A DNA stretch of 31,332 bases from Candidatus Kerfeldbacteria bacterium (GTDB lineage: Bacteria > Patescibacteriota > Patescibacteriia > UBA9570). Under the pieces are notes generated by a model, which was given only the letters and a program-made list of their open reading frames with translations, was not told where the DNA came from and ran no database searches. Below are positions 8,701 to 14,479 of the stretch, in pieces. Both the position numbers and the translations under genes were made by a program. How positions within the stretch are numbered: the stretch's first letter is position 1; every line of letters starts with the position of its first letter. The stretch is taken from the NCBI GenBank assembly GCA_016207285.1, contig JACQPW010000002.1, positions 1-31,332 on the forward strand, in the 5' to 3' direction.

Positions 8701-10397
8701 TAGTTGGTACCAGTAATGCCGATGCTGCCTACTTTTATCGTTTTGATGGTGCCACCTGGCTTGAGGAGACGATCGTAGAAGAAGCTGGGCAGGGGTTTGG
8801 TATGGCTGTATCGGTAGATAATGATTTAGCTGTAGTGGGCGCCTATCAAAATTACCTGGGTACCAGTAGTGGTTCAGCGCATGTGTACCGCTATGATGGT
8901 TCGAGTTGGGACGAACAGGCTGAATTGACTGCCAGAGACGGCCAGGTTGGAGATTATTATGGTTATGCAGTGGCCATGGATGGTACGACTGCCGTACTGG
9001 GTGCACAAAACGATGACGACCTGGCTACCAATGCCGGTTCGGCGTATGTCCGCACAGTGGTGTACACGGAAGATGCCACTGATCCGCTTAATGTAGATTA
9101 CGTGGTGACAAAAACAGCCGATACGAGCGATGGCAGCTGTAACACTGATTGTTCGTTACGTGAAGCCATCAGAGCTGCCAATACGGATACGACTACTACG
9201 TCTGTGACGATTGACTTCGAGATTCCCACAACCGATGCGGGGTGCACTGCTGATGGTGTCTGTACCATTAGTCCAACGCGGCAACTTCCAACCTTGACCC
9301 GCGGCCATATCACGGTGAACGGCTACACCCAAGACGGCACGATCGTCATTAGTGGATCCGTTGCCGGAACCACCGTGCGTGGTTTAGTTGTGAACTCTTC
9401 GAATAACACTATTCAGGGGTTAGTGATCAATCAGTTTTCTAAGAACGGAATTGAAATCACTGGAGGCAGTGAGAATACGGTTACTGGATGCTTCATTGGT
9501 ACAGATGCAACTGGTACGATCGATCAAGGCAATACCGGTGTGGGTATTTACCTAGCAACAGCGGCAACAAATAATATCGTCAGCAATAATTTAATCTCCG
9601 GGAATAATGCCAGCGGCCTGACCGCCGGCACCACAACCACGGTATCCGACAACACCATCAGTGGGAACGGAGCCTATGGTGTGACTGTAGCAGGGAGCAG
9701 TAATACGGTGTCTGGTAACACTATCTCGGACAACGGTAATTCTGGCATGTATCTCGGTCTCAACGGCACAGATAATGTGATCAGTGCGAACACCATTTCC
9801 GGCAATGCAGCCACTGGCATCTATAGCGCCGCTACGGACACCACCATCTCGGATAATGTCATTACGGGTAATACCACGCATGGACTCCACGTTAATAATG
9901 GTACCGGCGGAGTGATTACGGGCAACACCATTGAAAGTAATGGGTACAATGGCGTCTCTGTGGTGAAGGGTTCGCATTACATTGGTACCAACATCATTGC
10001 CAGCAACGGCATGAAGGGCATCCGACTCAACACCACGAACACTAGTGGTAACCAAATTAGTCAGAATTCGCTCTACTCGAATGTGGGGGTTGGTATTCAG
10101 TTAGCGAATGGTGCTAATAACGGCAAAACTAAACCGAGCATTACGGTGGGCACTATTACGGATACAGTAGTGACTATCAGTGGTACAGCTGTAGCCGGTG
10201 ACACGATTGAACTGTTTGTGGCTTCATCAGATAGCGAAGGCCAGACTTACGTTGATACGACGACTGCTGATAGCAGTGGCAGTTGGACCATCACCACAAC
10301 CACTGCCCTGGTTCCAACGAGTACTCAGGTAGTCGCCACGGCTACAGATACGAGTAACAACACTTCAGCCTTCAGTGCGGTGTACACGGTGCGCTAG
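2739..10397 (+). CDS. Giant secreted multidomain protein: M23 peptidase, three beta-propellers, beta-helix
   Basis: About 2,552 residues from ATG 2739. GTG 2691 and ATG 2763 are in-frame alternatives; 2763 begins a compact signal peptide (MRRLLFLFTSSLVVF, then AVKA). Numbering from 2739, the domains are: a LytM/M23 peptidase with H67..D71 and H190-x-H192, the expected zinc and catalytic positions; two copies of a ~130-residue beta domain (236-371, 374-499); acidic TSP3-like calcium-binding repeats (506-714); propeller 1 (718-1104); TSP3 (1104-1234); propeller 2 (1236-1600); TSP3 (1616-1754); propeller 3 (1755-2107); a CSLREA motif (~2138) leading into a right-handed parallel beta-helix with repeated NTISGN-type coils (to ~2460); and a C-terminal Ig-like domain. 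Each propeller repeat carries an AYVYRYDGSSW-like strand and FG-GAP-like DYFGxAVAVSGDxxVVGA. No LPXTG or C-terminal membrane anchor is visible. Likely a cell-surface or secreted wall-binding/adhesin protein; the function is inferred. Confidence 0.9.
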   Translation: MQLFTQSRMRRLLFLFTSSLVVFAVGWFGLSAVKATSTTSVLWFPLATYQTSNNPFNDVDGDQIRNHSGEDYAIAEGTALYSPISGTVIAYENSIAQQYCSTSDGVRMNGNYLRIRDDSGVYTVSMLHMQTGSVQFITGDYVNAGDYVGKVSNTGYTWTTEGSTAITGRGDLDGDGIFGETVCGYGYAYHLHLQLYENNGTGDVIVDPADYWIRDDNGNPVKAETGSTSATPGTATTCDVPDSTTSFFVQDTSNTAYSTDHTPDTSATWSGVLAVAAEVSGGDATFTVTKADGTEFTSSGTMYLKVGSYESSGTTHGDPVTVTTGDTSVVFTDSLTSYDWDETTKVFYVRYEADDGGYTVAGPVVVYEHIYNGGDTISFALTDSDASSSDTPDDDATWSGVLEMEAAVVDGEATFSVSKYDGSTFTSNGTMYLKVGSYDTYGTTRGEPVAVVTGDSTITFAADDLTAYQWCSNSKEYYARYVADDGGYTVVGPITIYEVPALGREENDDTDYDGIGGSTESTIGTDSDVADTDGDGLTDGYEVDEGLDPLVTDSDGDGTYDSEEIPDDSEDSSSGDDGGSSTCTDTDDADCDGLSDSTETAIGTDPNDDDTDDDGLTDGWEVSNGEDPHSADGDGDGLLDGEEIELGTMTGYYDSDYDGLWDGAELDDYNTDPLDTDSDDDTLEDGDEVDAGTDPADADSDDDGINDGDDAYPLLPAGEIEAILEATGSATSYGADIAIDGDVVVVSAIRDDPTDTWGSFPDLGSVFVYRWDGSQWNNEAELTGDDAYDFGHSVALADDVLVVGADSTSDYHYGSVYIYRYDGTTWNEEATLTSSTAQNGFGYTVATDGTVVAVGANGYISDYYYTNRGYITVGAVYTFRYDGSSWNQEAEIIGTDTDYDQTLETDLTNPAISVSGDVLVIGDQNYNDDGDDDEEGGAYVYRYTDSSWALDATLTASDGGPMDSFGAAVTVEDDIAVIGASGDGYDTGVSSGSAYVYNWDGATWNETEKLTASSAADYDYFGSTLDISDELLVVGAPSEVSGVLDTGKAFTFRWDGDSWVEEEEFTASDSGDADYYGTPVAVSGELVLVSTGGGGEAVYIYSRPDPDDDNDGLSDEDEASYGSDPLDADSDDDGLEDGWEVDNGISPTDTDSDDDTLTDYDEVQYGTNPASADEDSDGLTDPEELTAGTTSNDSDTDDDAVNDGDEVHTYGSNPLDTDSDDDGLTDGEEVNPAEAGTQFTGDASNDLFGSAVAVTDDLAIVGAYLDGSAVVYRDSGSGWSREARLTASDSGGVDYFGLAVAIEGDVAVVGAQAADGNVADAGAAYVYRYDGSNWNQEAKLTASNGGTSYDAFGAAVAISGNTIAVGGPYNRGSVAHGGAVYIYEWDGSSWTESQILIREDNSTYAYFGDAVAMDGSYLVVGAIDGYWSTGAAYVYRYNGIEWVEQATLIPSDGRVSGNDVAIDGKVVVVGATVSSESEAGSAIVYRRSAATWTEEAILSATATNHQFGSAVAVAGSAVLVGSPYSSNDGETDNGDSAYVYRYADSSWSEEAQLTSGDDGGADSFGAAVAADGNQGVVGALVDDDAGAEAGSVFWFDISVTTDPTNPTDATDVEPVVVSDTDSDGVFDDEDLCASTTLPLDAGDMIDVYGCTVPEVDTDSDGVGDSEDACADTSPLDSNDTVADTGCALSQTDTDDDSLTDYEETVTYGSDVNDDDSDDDGLNDYDEVMEIGTDPMNADTDGDGIEDNVELGGGTRSEVFASDGNSDDYFGSAVALSGDVFVAGSPSHSGGGAAYVYRYDGTNWNQEAKLTGSDVTSGDYFGYTVAVSGDVIVVGSIYQNVSGAAYVYRYNGSSWSQETKLTASDRSGWSDYYGISVGVDEDTIVIGANPRNSDNTSTAGAAYVYSYSGSTWSQSAILESSDGEVDDYFGYAVDVYSDTIVVGAQGRNAAYVYRYSGSSWNEEAELTASDAGSNDYFGAAVSVSDDVALVGTSNADAAYFYRFDGATWLEETIVEEAGQGFGMAVSVDNDLAVVGAYQNYLGTSSGSAHVYRYDGSSWDEQAELTARDGQVGDYYGYAVAMDGTTAVLGAQNDDDLATNAGSAYVRTVVYTEDATDPLNVDYVVTKTADTSDGSCNTDCSLREAIRAANTDTTTTSVTIDFEIPTTDAGCTADGVCTISPTRQLPTLTRGHITVNGYTQDGTIVISGSVAGTTVRGLVVNSSNNTIQGLVINQFSKNGIEITGGSENTVTGCFIGTDATGTIDQGNTGVGIYLATAATNNIVSNNLISGNNASGLTAGTTTTVSDNTISGNGAYGVTVAGSSNTVSGNTISDNGNSGMYLGLNGTDNVISANTISGNAATGIYSAATDTTISDNVITGNTTHGLHVNNGTGGVITGNTIESNGYNGVSVVKGSHYIGTNIIASNGMKGIRLNTTNTSGNQISQNSLYSNVGVGIQLANGANNGKTKPSITVGTITDTVVTISGTAVAGDTIELFVASSDSEGQTYVDTTTADSSGSWTITTTTALVPTSTQVVATATDTSNNTSAFSAVYTVR

Positions 10398-10410
10398 ACG
10401 CGTGTATACT
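10381..10410 (+). promoter_or_regulatory. corA promoter (leaderless type)
   Basis: TATACT at 10405-10410 ends 7 bases before the corA ATG. A weak -35 (TGTACA, 10381-10386) lies 18 bases upstream. The promoter sits in the last codons of the giant protein gene and across its stop codon. Confidence 0.6.
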
Positions 10411-10417
10411 ATAAGAC

Positions 10418-11398
10418 ATGCGTATTCAGCGCCATAGTTATTCGGCAGCCAAACTGGTCACCAAACAGTTTGATGCGATTGAACCAGCCTTGCCTTTACC
10501 GGACGATCCGGCCGTGACTTGGTTAGATTTGGATGGTCATTTATCGACCAGTGATTTTCAAAAGTTAGCTGCCGCTTTTAAGTTACATCCAGTTGAAATT
10601 GAGGAGTTTGTGCAAAAACGGCATCGTCCGCGGATTGAGTTTTATACTGATCATGTGGTGATTACCTTGAAGATGTTGCGCCTAAGCAACACAACGAAAT
10701 TGTTTCAAAGTGAGTCGGTCACGATTATTCTAGGTGATCACTATGTGGTGACTATTCAGTCCGGTAAAGTCGGTGATGTCTTTGGACCAGTGCGTGAGGA
10801 GGTGCAGAACGATCATAGTCGCACGCGAACGCTGGGTGCAGATTATTTGTTATACCGCTTATTGACGACGGTAGTGAATAATTATTTTACCGTCTTGGAA
10901 GTGCTGGACGACCAAGTAGAACAATTAGAAGATGTCTTAGTGGAACAGACGGATCAAAATGCCGTCAATCGATTATACCGCATTAAACGTGAATTAGTTA
11001 TTTTACGTAAGGCCGTTTGGCCGTTACGCGAAGTGATCTTAAGTATTGAGCGTACTCCACTGGCATTAGTGAGAGCAGAAACTCAGGTGTATTATCGTGA
11101 TGTCTATGAACAGACGATTCAGGTGATTGATACGGTAGAATCGTTACGCGATCTGATGTCGGGGATGGTGGAAATTTATCTGTCCAGTTTAAGCAACCGC
11201 ATGAACGCTGTCATTAAAGTGTTAACAGTGATTACCACTATTTTCATGCCTCTGACTTTAATTGTCGGCATTTTTGGGATGAATTTCAAATACTTACCGT
11301 GGCTAGATTCACCCGTGGCGCCATGGGCAATTTTTGGCACGATGGCCGTGATTGCTTGCAGTATGATTGTGACGTTTAAGTATAAACGGTGGTTATAG
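10418..11398 (+). CDS. corA: CorA-family divalent cation transporter
   Basis: 326 residues, the usual CorA length. A large N-terminal cytoplasmic domain contains a long helical region (about residues 140-265) and is followed by two C-terminal membrane helices. The signature selectivity-filter motif GMN is present in FGMNFKYLPWL, at the outer end of the first helix, and the chain ends with the basic tail KYKRWL. CorA pentamers import Mg2+ (also Co2+ or Ni2+) across the cytoplasmic membrane. The gene is monocistronic by layout: its own -10 lies 7 bases before the ATG and its stop is 3 bases from the stop of the converging methyltransferase gene. Confidence 0.93.
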   Translation: MRIQRHSYSAAKLVTKQFDAIEPALPLPDDPAVTWLDLDGHLSTSDFQKLAAAFKLHPVEIEEFVQKRHRPRIEFYTDHVVITLKMLRLSNTTKLFQSESVTIILGDHYVVTIQSGKVGDVFGPVREEVQNDHSRTRTLGADYLLYRLLTTVVNNYFTVLEVLDDQVEQLEDVLVEQTDQNAVNRLYRIKRELVILRKAVWPLREVILSIERTPLALVRAETQVYYRDVYEQTIQVIDTVESLRDLMSGMVEIYLSSLSNRMNAVIKVLTVITTIFMPLTLIVGIFGMNFKYLPWLDSPVAPWAIFGTMAVIACSMIVTFKYKRWL

Positions 11399-11401
11399 GA
11401 T

Positions 11402-12211
11402 CTAACTTGGTTTCTCAATCCGGGCGTAAAACAGGGGATCGAACAGAGTGGCATCAGGAGTGATGCGGTTTTGTTGTGAGATAGCGGCTTCGGGATGACG
11501 CTGCTTGAAATCTGCCATCACGCCTTCGTTTTCTTCACGGTTTAGTGCACAAGTGACATAGACAATACGGCCGCCCGGTTTGAGTGCTAACCACAAACCA
11601 TTCAACAAGGCGATCTGTTGTTGCTTTAAGCGTTTTATTCTAGATGCTGACCAAGCTGCTAAATGTTTGGGACTGTGCCAGACATGTTTTTCGGAGCTGC
11701 ATGGTGCATCTAATAAAATTCCATCGTAGTGTGCTGGTGAACGTTTGAACAAGGTTTCCGCTTTACGGTTGGCGATGCGGATATTGCTATATCCTAATTG
11801 ATCCACCGTGGTACGTAAACGATGTAAACGGGCAGCGGAGGTATCGAAGGCATCCAGTTCACCTTGGCCTTGCATCAAATGCGCAATGGCTGCGGTTTTT
11901 CCACCGGGTGCGGCACAAGCATCTAAGATGATTTCGCCAGGTTGAGGGTTTAATGCCAGCACTGGTTTTAAAGAGGCGGCATTTAAGACATAAAAGTGGC
12001 CTTCTACTAAACCTGGTAACATCGTACCAGGCGGGAATGCCTTGGGCCATAACCAAGCGCCTGGATACCATGCTAATGGCTCACTAGTAAAGGTGAGCTC
12101 ATCTTGGTAGGCAGGATTAATCAGTAGTACCGGATCGGGATCATAATCCAATAATGGCAACTGCGCTTTGTAGTACTCTGTAAAACCCTCCTTACCTTTT
12201 AAGCTTGCCAT
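11402..12211 (-). CDS. RsmB/RsmF/NOP2-family RNA (cytosine-C5) methyltransferase
   Basis: 269 residues. SAM-binding motif I is DACAAPGGKT. Motif IV, LDAPCSSEKHVW, supplies the release cysteine after Asp-Ala-Pro. Motif VI, VTCALNREENEG, supplies the TC nucleophile that forms the covalent adduct with C6 of cytosine. These two cysteines define m5C RNA methyltransferases of the Sun/NSUN family. The protein lacks the N-terminal NusB-like domain of RsmB and the C-terminal PUA-like domain of RsmF, so it is a minimal form nearer to NSUN3/NSUN4 in size. The likely substrate is rRNA, but the exact position cannot be read from the sequence. Divergent from ribH with 29 bases between start codons; I found no convincing -35/-10 pair for this strand. 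Confidence 0.88.
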   Translation of the reverse strand: MASLKGKEGFTEYYKAQLPLLDYDPDPVLLINPAYQDELTFTSEPLAWYPGAWLWPKAFPPGTMLPGLVEGHFYVLNAASLKPVLALNPQPGEIILDACAAPGGKTAAIAHLMQGQGELDAFDTSAARLHRLRTTVDQLGYSNIRIANRKAETLFKRSPAHYDGILLDAPCSSEKHVWHSPKHLAAWSASRIKRLKQQQIALLNGLWLALKPGGRIVYVTCALNREENEGVMADFKQRHPEAAISQQNRITPDATLFDPLFYARIEKPS

Positions 12212-12233
12212 AATCTGTTCGTAATACTATGGT
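12205..12233 (+). promoter_or_regulatory. ribH promoter (leaderless type)
   Basis: TTGCCA (12205-12210), 17-base spacer, TATGGT (12228-12233), then 7 bases to the ribH ATG. The -35 overlaps the first codons of the divergent methyltransferase gene. Confidence 0.65.
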
Positions 12234-12240
12234 ATAGGTC

Positions 12241-12651
12241 ATGAAACGTCTAGCGCTTCTCACGACCACCATCAATCCAGAAACCATTGCTGAAATGGTG
12301 GCAGCAGCTGGTGCCGAAATCAATCTGCATGGTGCTGAATTGATCGTAACGAGTAAAACGCTGGGTTGTCTGGATATGCCCATTATCGCCAAGCAGTTGT
12401 TGGAGCGAACCGATGTGGATGGCTTAGTGTTATTAGGAGCGGTCGCAAAAGGGGATACTCAACACGACGAGTTAGTGGTGAATACGATGACCCAGGCCAT
12501 TGTTCAATTATCCTTGCAATACAATAAACCGGTTGGATTCGGTGTGATTGGACCCGGTGCCACCAAGGAACAATTCAAAAACCGCACAGTTGAATATGCT
12601 ACGCGTGCCGTACAGGCCGTAGTACAGAATCTCAACGTATTGAATCAATAA
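12241..12651 (+). CDS. ribH: 6,7-dimethyl-8-ribityllumazine synthase, archaeal-type
   Basis: 136 residues, short like the archaeal enzymes rather than the ~155 of most bacterial RibH. LLGAVAKGDTQHDELV corresponds to the conserved substrate-binding loop G-x-V-x-x-G-E-T-x-H-D/F, with the catalytic histidine in QHDE. The C-terminal segment GVIGPGATKEQFKNR and the following helix (TVEYATRAVQAVV) resemble the archaeal family more than Bacillus or E. coli RibH. The reaction condenses 5-amino-6-ribitylaminouracil with 3,4-dihydroxy-2-butanone 4-phosphate in riboflavin synthesis. No other rib gene is in the window, so the pathway may be encoded elsewhere or be incomplete. The E in GET is a D here (GDT), a conservative change. 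Confidence 0.85.
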   Translation: MKRLALLTTTINPETIAEMVAAAGAEINLHGAELIVTSKTLGCLDMPIIAKQLLERTDVDGLVLLGAVAKGDTQHDELVVNTMTQAIVQLSLQYNKPVGFGVIGPGATKEQFKNRTVEYATRAVQAVVQNLNVLNQ

Positions 12652-12652
12652 C

Positions 12653-12700
12653 CCCGAAAAAAAATCATCCCCGAAGCTCTATTGATATAGAACTCCGGGG
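12653..12700 (-). terminator. Rho-independent terminator for the aminotransferase gene
   Basis: Read on the minus strand, an imperfect hairpin (12669-12700; outer GGGG/CCCC pairs plus an inner TCTAT/ATAGA stem with a 4-base loop) is followed by a run of eight T's (plus-strand A-run at about 12658-12665). Polarity fits the minus-strand gene, not ribH. Confidence 0.75.
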
Positions 12701-12704
12701 TGTT

Positions 12705-12734
12705 GCCCTGCCTCCCCTCATGAAGAGGCAGGGC
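12705..12734. terminator. Perfect 10-bp inverted repeat next to the terminator
   Basis: GCCCTGCCTC and its exact reverse complement GAGGCAGGGC flank a 10-base loop, 15 bases past the aminotransferase stop. No T-run follows directly on either strand. It may strengthen the adjacent terminator, stabilise the 3' end, or be a relic of the insertion that brought in the GC-rich gene. Confidence 0.6.
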
Positions 12735-12749
12735 TCCTCCGCGCCAGTA

Positions 12750-14069
12750 TTATCCGGCGCTTTCCACCGTCGTCAGTGCGTTGTCGAGCGCACGGATGAT
12801 GGTGTTGATGTCGTCCGCGCTGATGCAGTAGGGCGGCTTGATGCGCAGTACGTTGCCAGCACCGCCCTTGCCCAGCAGCACACCACCGTGGGTGCGGCAG
12901 TGGTCCATCACCGCCAGCGTTTCGGTTCCGGCCACTGCACGGGTTGTACGATCCCTGACCAGCTCGACGCCGATCATCAGGCCCTTGCCGCGCACTTCGC
13001 CGATCAGCGGGTGCCGCTGCTGCAGCTCACCCAGACAAGTCAGCAACTGCTCGCCACGGGTCTGGATGTTGCGCTGGGTCTCTGCCCGACCGACGATTTC
13101 CACCACCTTGGTGACACCACGCATGGCGACCGGGTTGGCGCCGTAGGTGGAGAAGTGTGCCTTGCCCTTGAAGGCGGCGGCCACGTCGACGCGGGCGGCC
13201 ACACCACCCACCGGATTGCCGTTACCCATCCCCTTGGCCATGTCGCGCATGTCCGGGGGAAGCGGCCAGTGCGACGAGCCCCACCACTTGCCGGTGCGAC
13301 CGAAGCCCGTCTGGACTTCGTCGGCAATGACCAACCCACCGTAGCGATGGACGATCTCGACGAGCCGGCCGTAGAATTCGTTGCTGCCGTACAGCACACC
13401 GCCGTTGCCCTGGATGGGCTCCACGATCAGGGCGGCGAGCTTGCCGCCACCGGTGTGCTTGATGGTGCGCTCGAGTTCGGCCAGCAGGTGCGCCTCGTAC
13501 ATCGCCTCATCCATGCCACGGGGCATCTCGCGGTAGGCGTACGGCCCGGCCACGTGGTGCGTGTCCACGGCGTACGGCCCGGCGTTGCGCCAGGGCTCCT
13601 GCGCGGTGAGCGAAGCGGACATCAGCGTGCGGCCGTGGAACGAGTTGCGCAGCGACAGCACGACCGACGAGCCGGTGTGCAGCTTGGCCAGGTGAACCGC
13701 GAACTCGGTGGCCTCCGTGCCGGTGCCGGTGAAGAGGAGCTGGACGTCGCCCATGTCGGTCATGGTTGCGGCCAGCGCCTCGGCAGCCAGTACCGGTGCT
13801 TCGTGGTGGTACAGCGTGGTGACGTGCTGCGCCAGGCGCATCTGCGCGATCTCGGCTTCGAGCACTTCTGCGTCGCAGTGTCCCACCGAGATGGTGACGA
13901 CGCCGGCGAAGGCATCGACGTACTCACGACCTTCGAGGTCGTAGACGTAGGCACCGTTGGCGCGGGCGACGGCGACCGGGCAGTCCGGGTGGTACTGCAG
14001 GTAGGCCGGAACCAGGAAACGGCTGCGGCCAGCGGCGATTTCGAGGGCAGTCAAGGAACGGGGGGTCAT
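12750..14069 (-). CDS. PLP-dependent class III aminotransferase (AGXT2-like), GC-rich, probably acquired
   Basis: 439 residues, full length for class III aminotransferases (ornithine, GABA, alanine-glyoxylate type 2). Motifs in order: FTGTGTEATE (PLP phosphate loop), SFHGRT, VEPIQGNGG, IADEVQTGFGRTG with PLP-pyridine Asp250, MAKGMGNGNP with Schiff-base Lys279, and FSTYGANP. Overall pattern is nearest alanine-glyoxylate or related omega-amino transferases; the substrate cannot be fixed. Base composition is about 65% G+C by eye with third positions nearly all G or C, unlike every neighbour, and the change is abrupt at both ends. Unlike the local genes it has a leader of about 30 bases and a Shine-Dalgarno-like GGAG about 9 bases before ATG. 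Probable horizontal acquisition; a misassembly is possible but the flanking promoter and terminator fit the gene. Confidence 0.92.
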   Translation of the reverse strand: MTPRSLTALEIAAGRSRFLVPAYLQYHPDCPVAVARANGAYVYDLEGREYVDAFAGVVTISVGHCDAEVLEAEIAQMRLAQHVTTLYHHEAPVLAAEALAATMTDMGDVQLLFTGTGTEATEFAVHLAKLHTGSSVVLSLRNSFHGRTLMSASLTAQEPWRNAGPYAVDTHHVAGPYAYREMPRGMDEAMYEAHLLAELERTIKHTGGGKLAALIVEPIQGNGGVLYGSNEFYGRLVEIVHRYGGLVIADEVQTGFGRTGKWWGSSHWPLPPDMRDMAKGMGNGNPVGGVAARVDVAAAFKGKAHFSTYGANPVAMRGVTKVVEIVGRAETQRNIQTRGEQLLTCLGELQQRHPLIGEVRGKGLMIGVELVRDRTTRAVAGTETLAVMDHCRTHGGVLLGKGGAGNVLRIKPPYCISADDINTIIRALDNALTTVESAG

Positions 14070-14105
14070 GATGGATACTCCAGTTGTCCGGGATTGGACT
14101 CAACG

Positions 14106-14133
14106 ATCGTACTGGATTAGATGATATTGTCAA
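14106..14133 (-). promoter_or_regulatory. Aminotransferase promoter
   Basis: TTGACA (14128-14133), 16-base spacer, TACGAT (14106-14111) on the minus strand, 36 bases before the ATG. The transcript would have a leader of about 30 bases with CTGGAG as ribosome binding site. It begins just beyond the rpmB terminator, so the gene is a separate unit. Confidence 0.6.
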
Positions 14134-14156
14134 TCAGGAATACCACCTTAAAACGA

Positions 14157-14185
14157 ATAACCCCGCACTGTATGTGCGGGGTTAT
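14157..14185 (-). terminator. rpmB terminator
   Basis: Perfect 12-bp stem (ATAACCCCGCAC and its complement) with a 5-base loop. It lies 20 bases past the rpmB stop and is followed on the minus strand by TCGTTTT. The T-tract is short, but the stem is strong and well placed. Confidence 0.7.
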
Positions 14186-14205
14186 GATCAAGTATCAATG
14201 GGTTG

Positions 14206-14442
14206 TTAAGCTTCAGCTAACATCCGGCGCAAGTCATACTTACGGCCAGCCTTGTCCCATTTGGCCAGGGTGCGTAAACCGCCGGCGGAAACGGTTACGG
14301 TCATATACTTACCAGTCGCTGGATTCAACAAACGGTGGTTTTGCAGGTTCGCATAGACACGACGTTTAGTGCGACGTTTGGAGTGACTGACATGGTAGCC
14401 CATCACGGAACTGCGTTTGGTGACAATACATTGCTTTGACAT
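14206..14442 (-). CDS. rpmB: 50S ribosomal protein L28
   Basis: 78 residues, standard length for bL28. The N-terminal SKQCIVTKRSSVMGYHVSHSKRRTKRR matches the family pattern C-x-x-T-x-[KR]-x-x-x-x-G-x-x-x-S-H-[SA]-x-x-[KR]-T-[KR]-R, followed by NLQNHRL and the typical VSAGGLRTL segment. It binds 23S rRNA in the large subunit. It retains the first Cys but lacks a full zinc-binding cysteine set. The gene stands alone, without the rpmG partner seen in many bacteria, and is divergent from the SIMPL-domain gene with overlapping -10 elements. Confidence 0.96.
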   Translation of the reverse strand: MSKQCIVTKRSSVMGYHVSHSKRRTKRRVYANLQNHRLLNPATGKYMTVTVSAGGLRTLAKWDKAGRKYDLRRMLAEA

Positions 14443-14460
14443 ACCGAAAGAGTGTATACT
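14431..14460 (+). promoter_or_regulatory. SIMPL-gene promoter (leaderless type)
   Basis: TATACT (14455-14460) ends 6 bases before ATG 14467; a weak TTGCTT (14431-14436) lies 18 bases upstream. The -10 shares two bases with the divergent rpmB -10, so the two promoters probably exclude each other. Confidence 0.5.
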
Positions 14461-14479
14461 AACCCCATGGATATGTCAA
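14451..14479 (-). promoter_or_regulatory. rpmB promoter (leaderless type)
   Basis: Minus-strand TTGACA (14474-14479), 17 bases, TACACT (14451-14456), then 8 bases to the rpmB ATG. The -35 lies inside the first codons of the divergent SIMPL-domain gene. Confidence 0.75.

Noticed and set aside
4255..9060. DNA repeats that might be read as a CRISPR array or minisatellite
   Set aside because: The repeats are in frame, diverged and encode protein blades and calcium-binding motifs; there are no identical short repeats with unique spacers.
12653..12734. ribH riboswitch or FMN element near the lumazine synthase gene
   Set aside because: The structured region is downstream of ribH, consists of simple hairpins, and has a T-run only for the minus strand; ribH itself has no leader long enough for an FMN riboswitch.
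12720..14120. A 466-codon open frame on the plus strand opposite the aminotransferase
   Set aside because: It is the complement of a GC-rich coding sequence, where long antisense frames arise by chance. Its translation is low in complexity and matches no family, while the minus strand encodes a complete class III aminotransferase.
14452..14466. GTG at 14452 as a longer start for the SIMPL gene
   Set aside because: It would lie across the -10 box; ATG 14467 sits 6 bases after the -10, in line with neighbouring genes.
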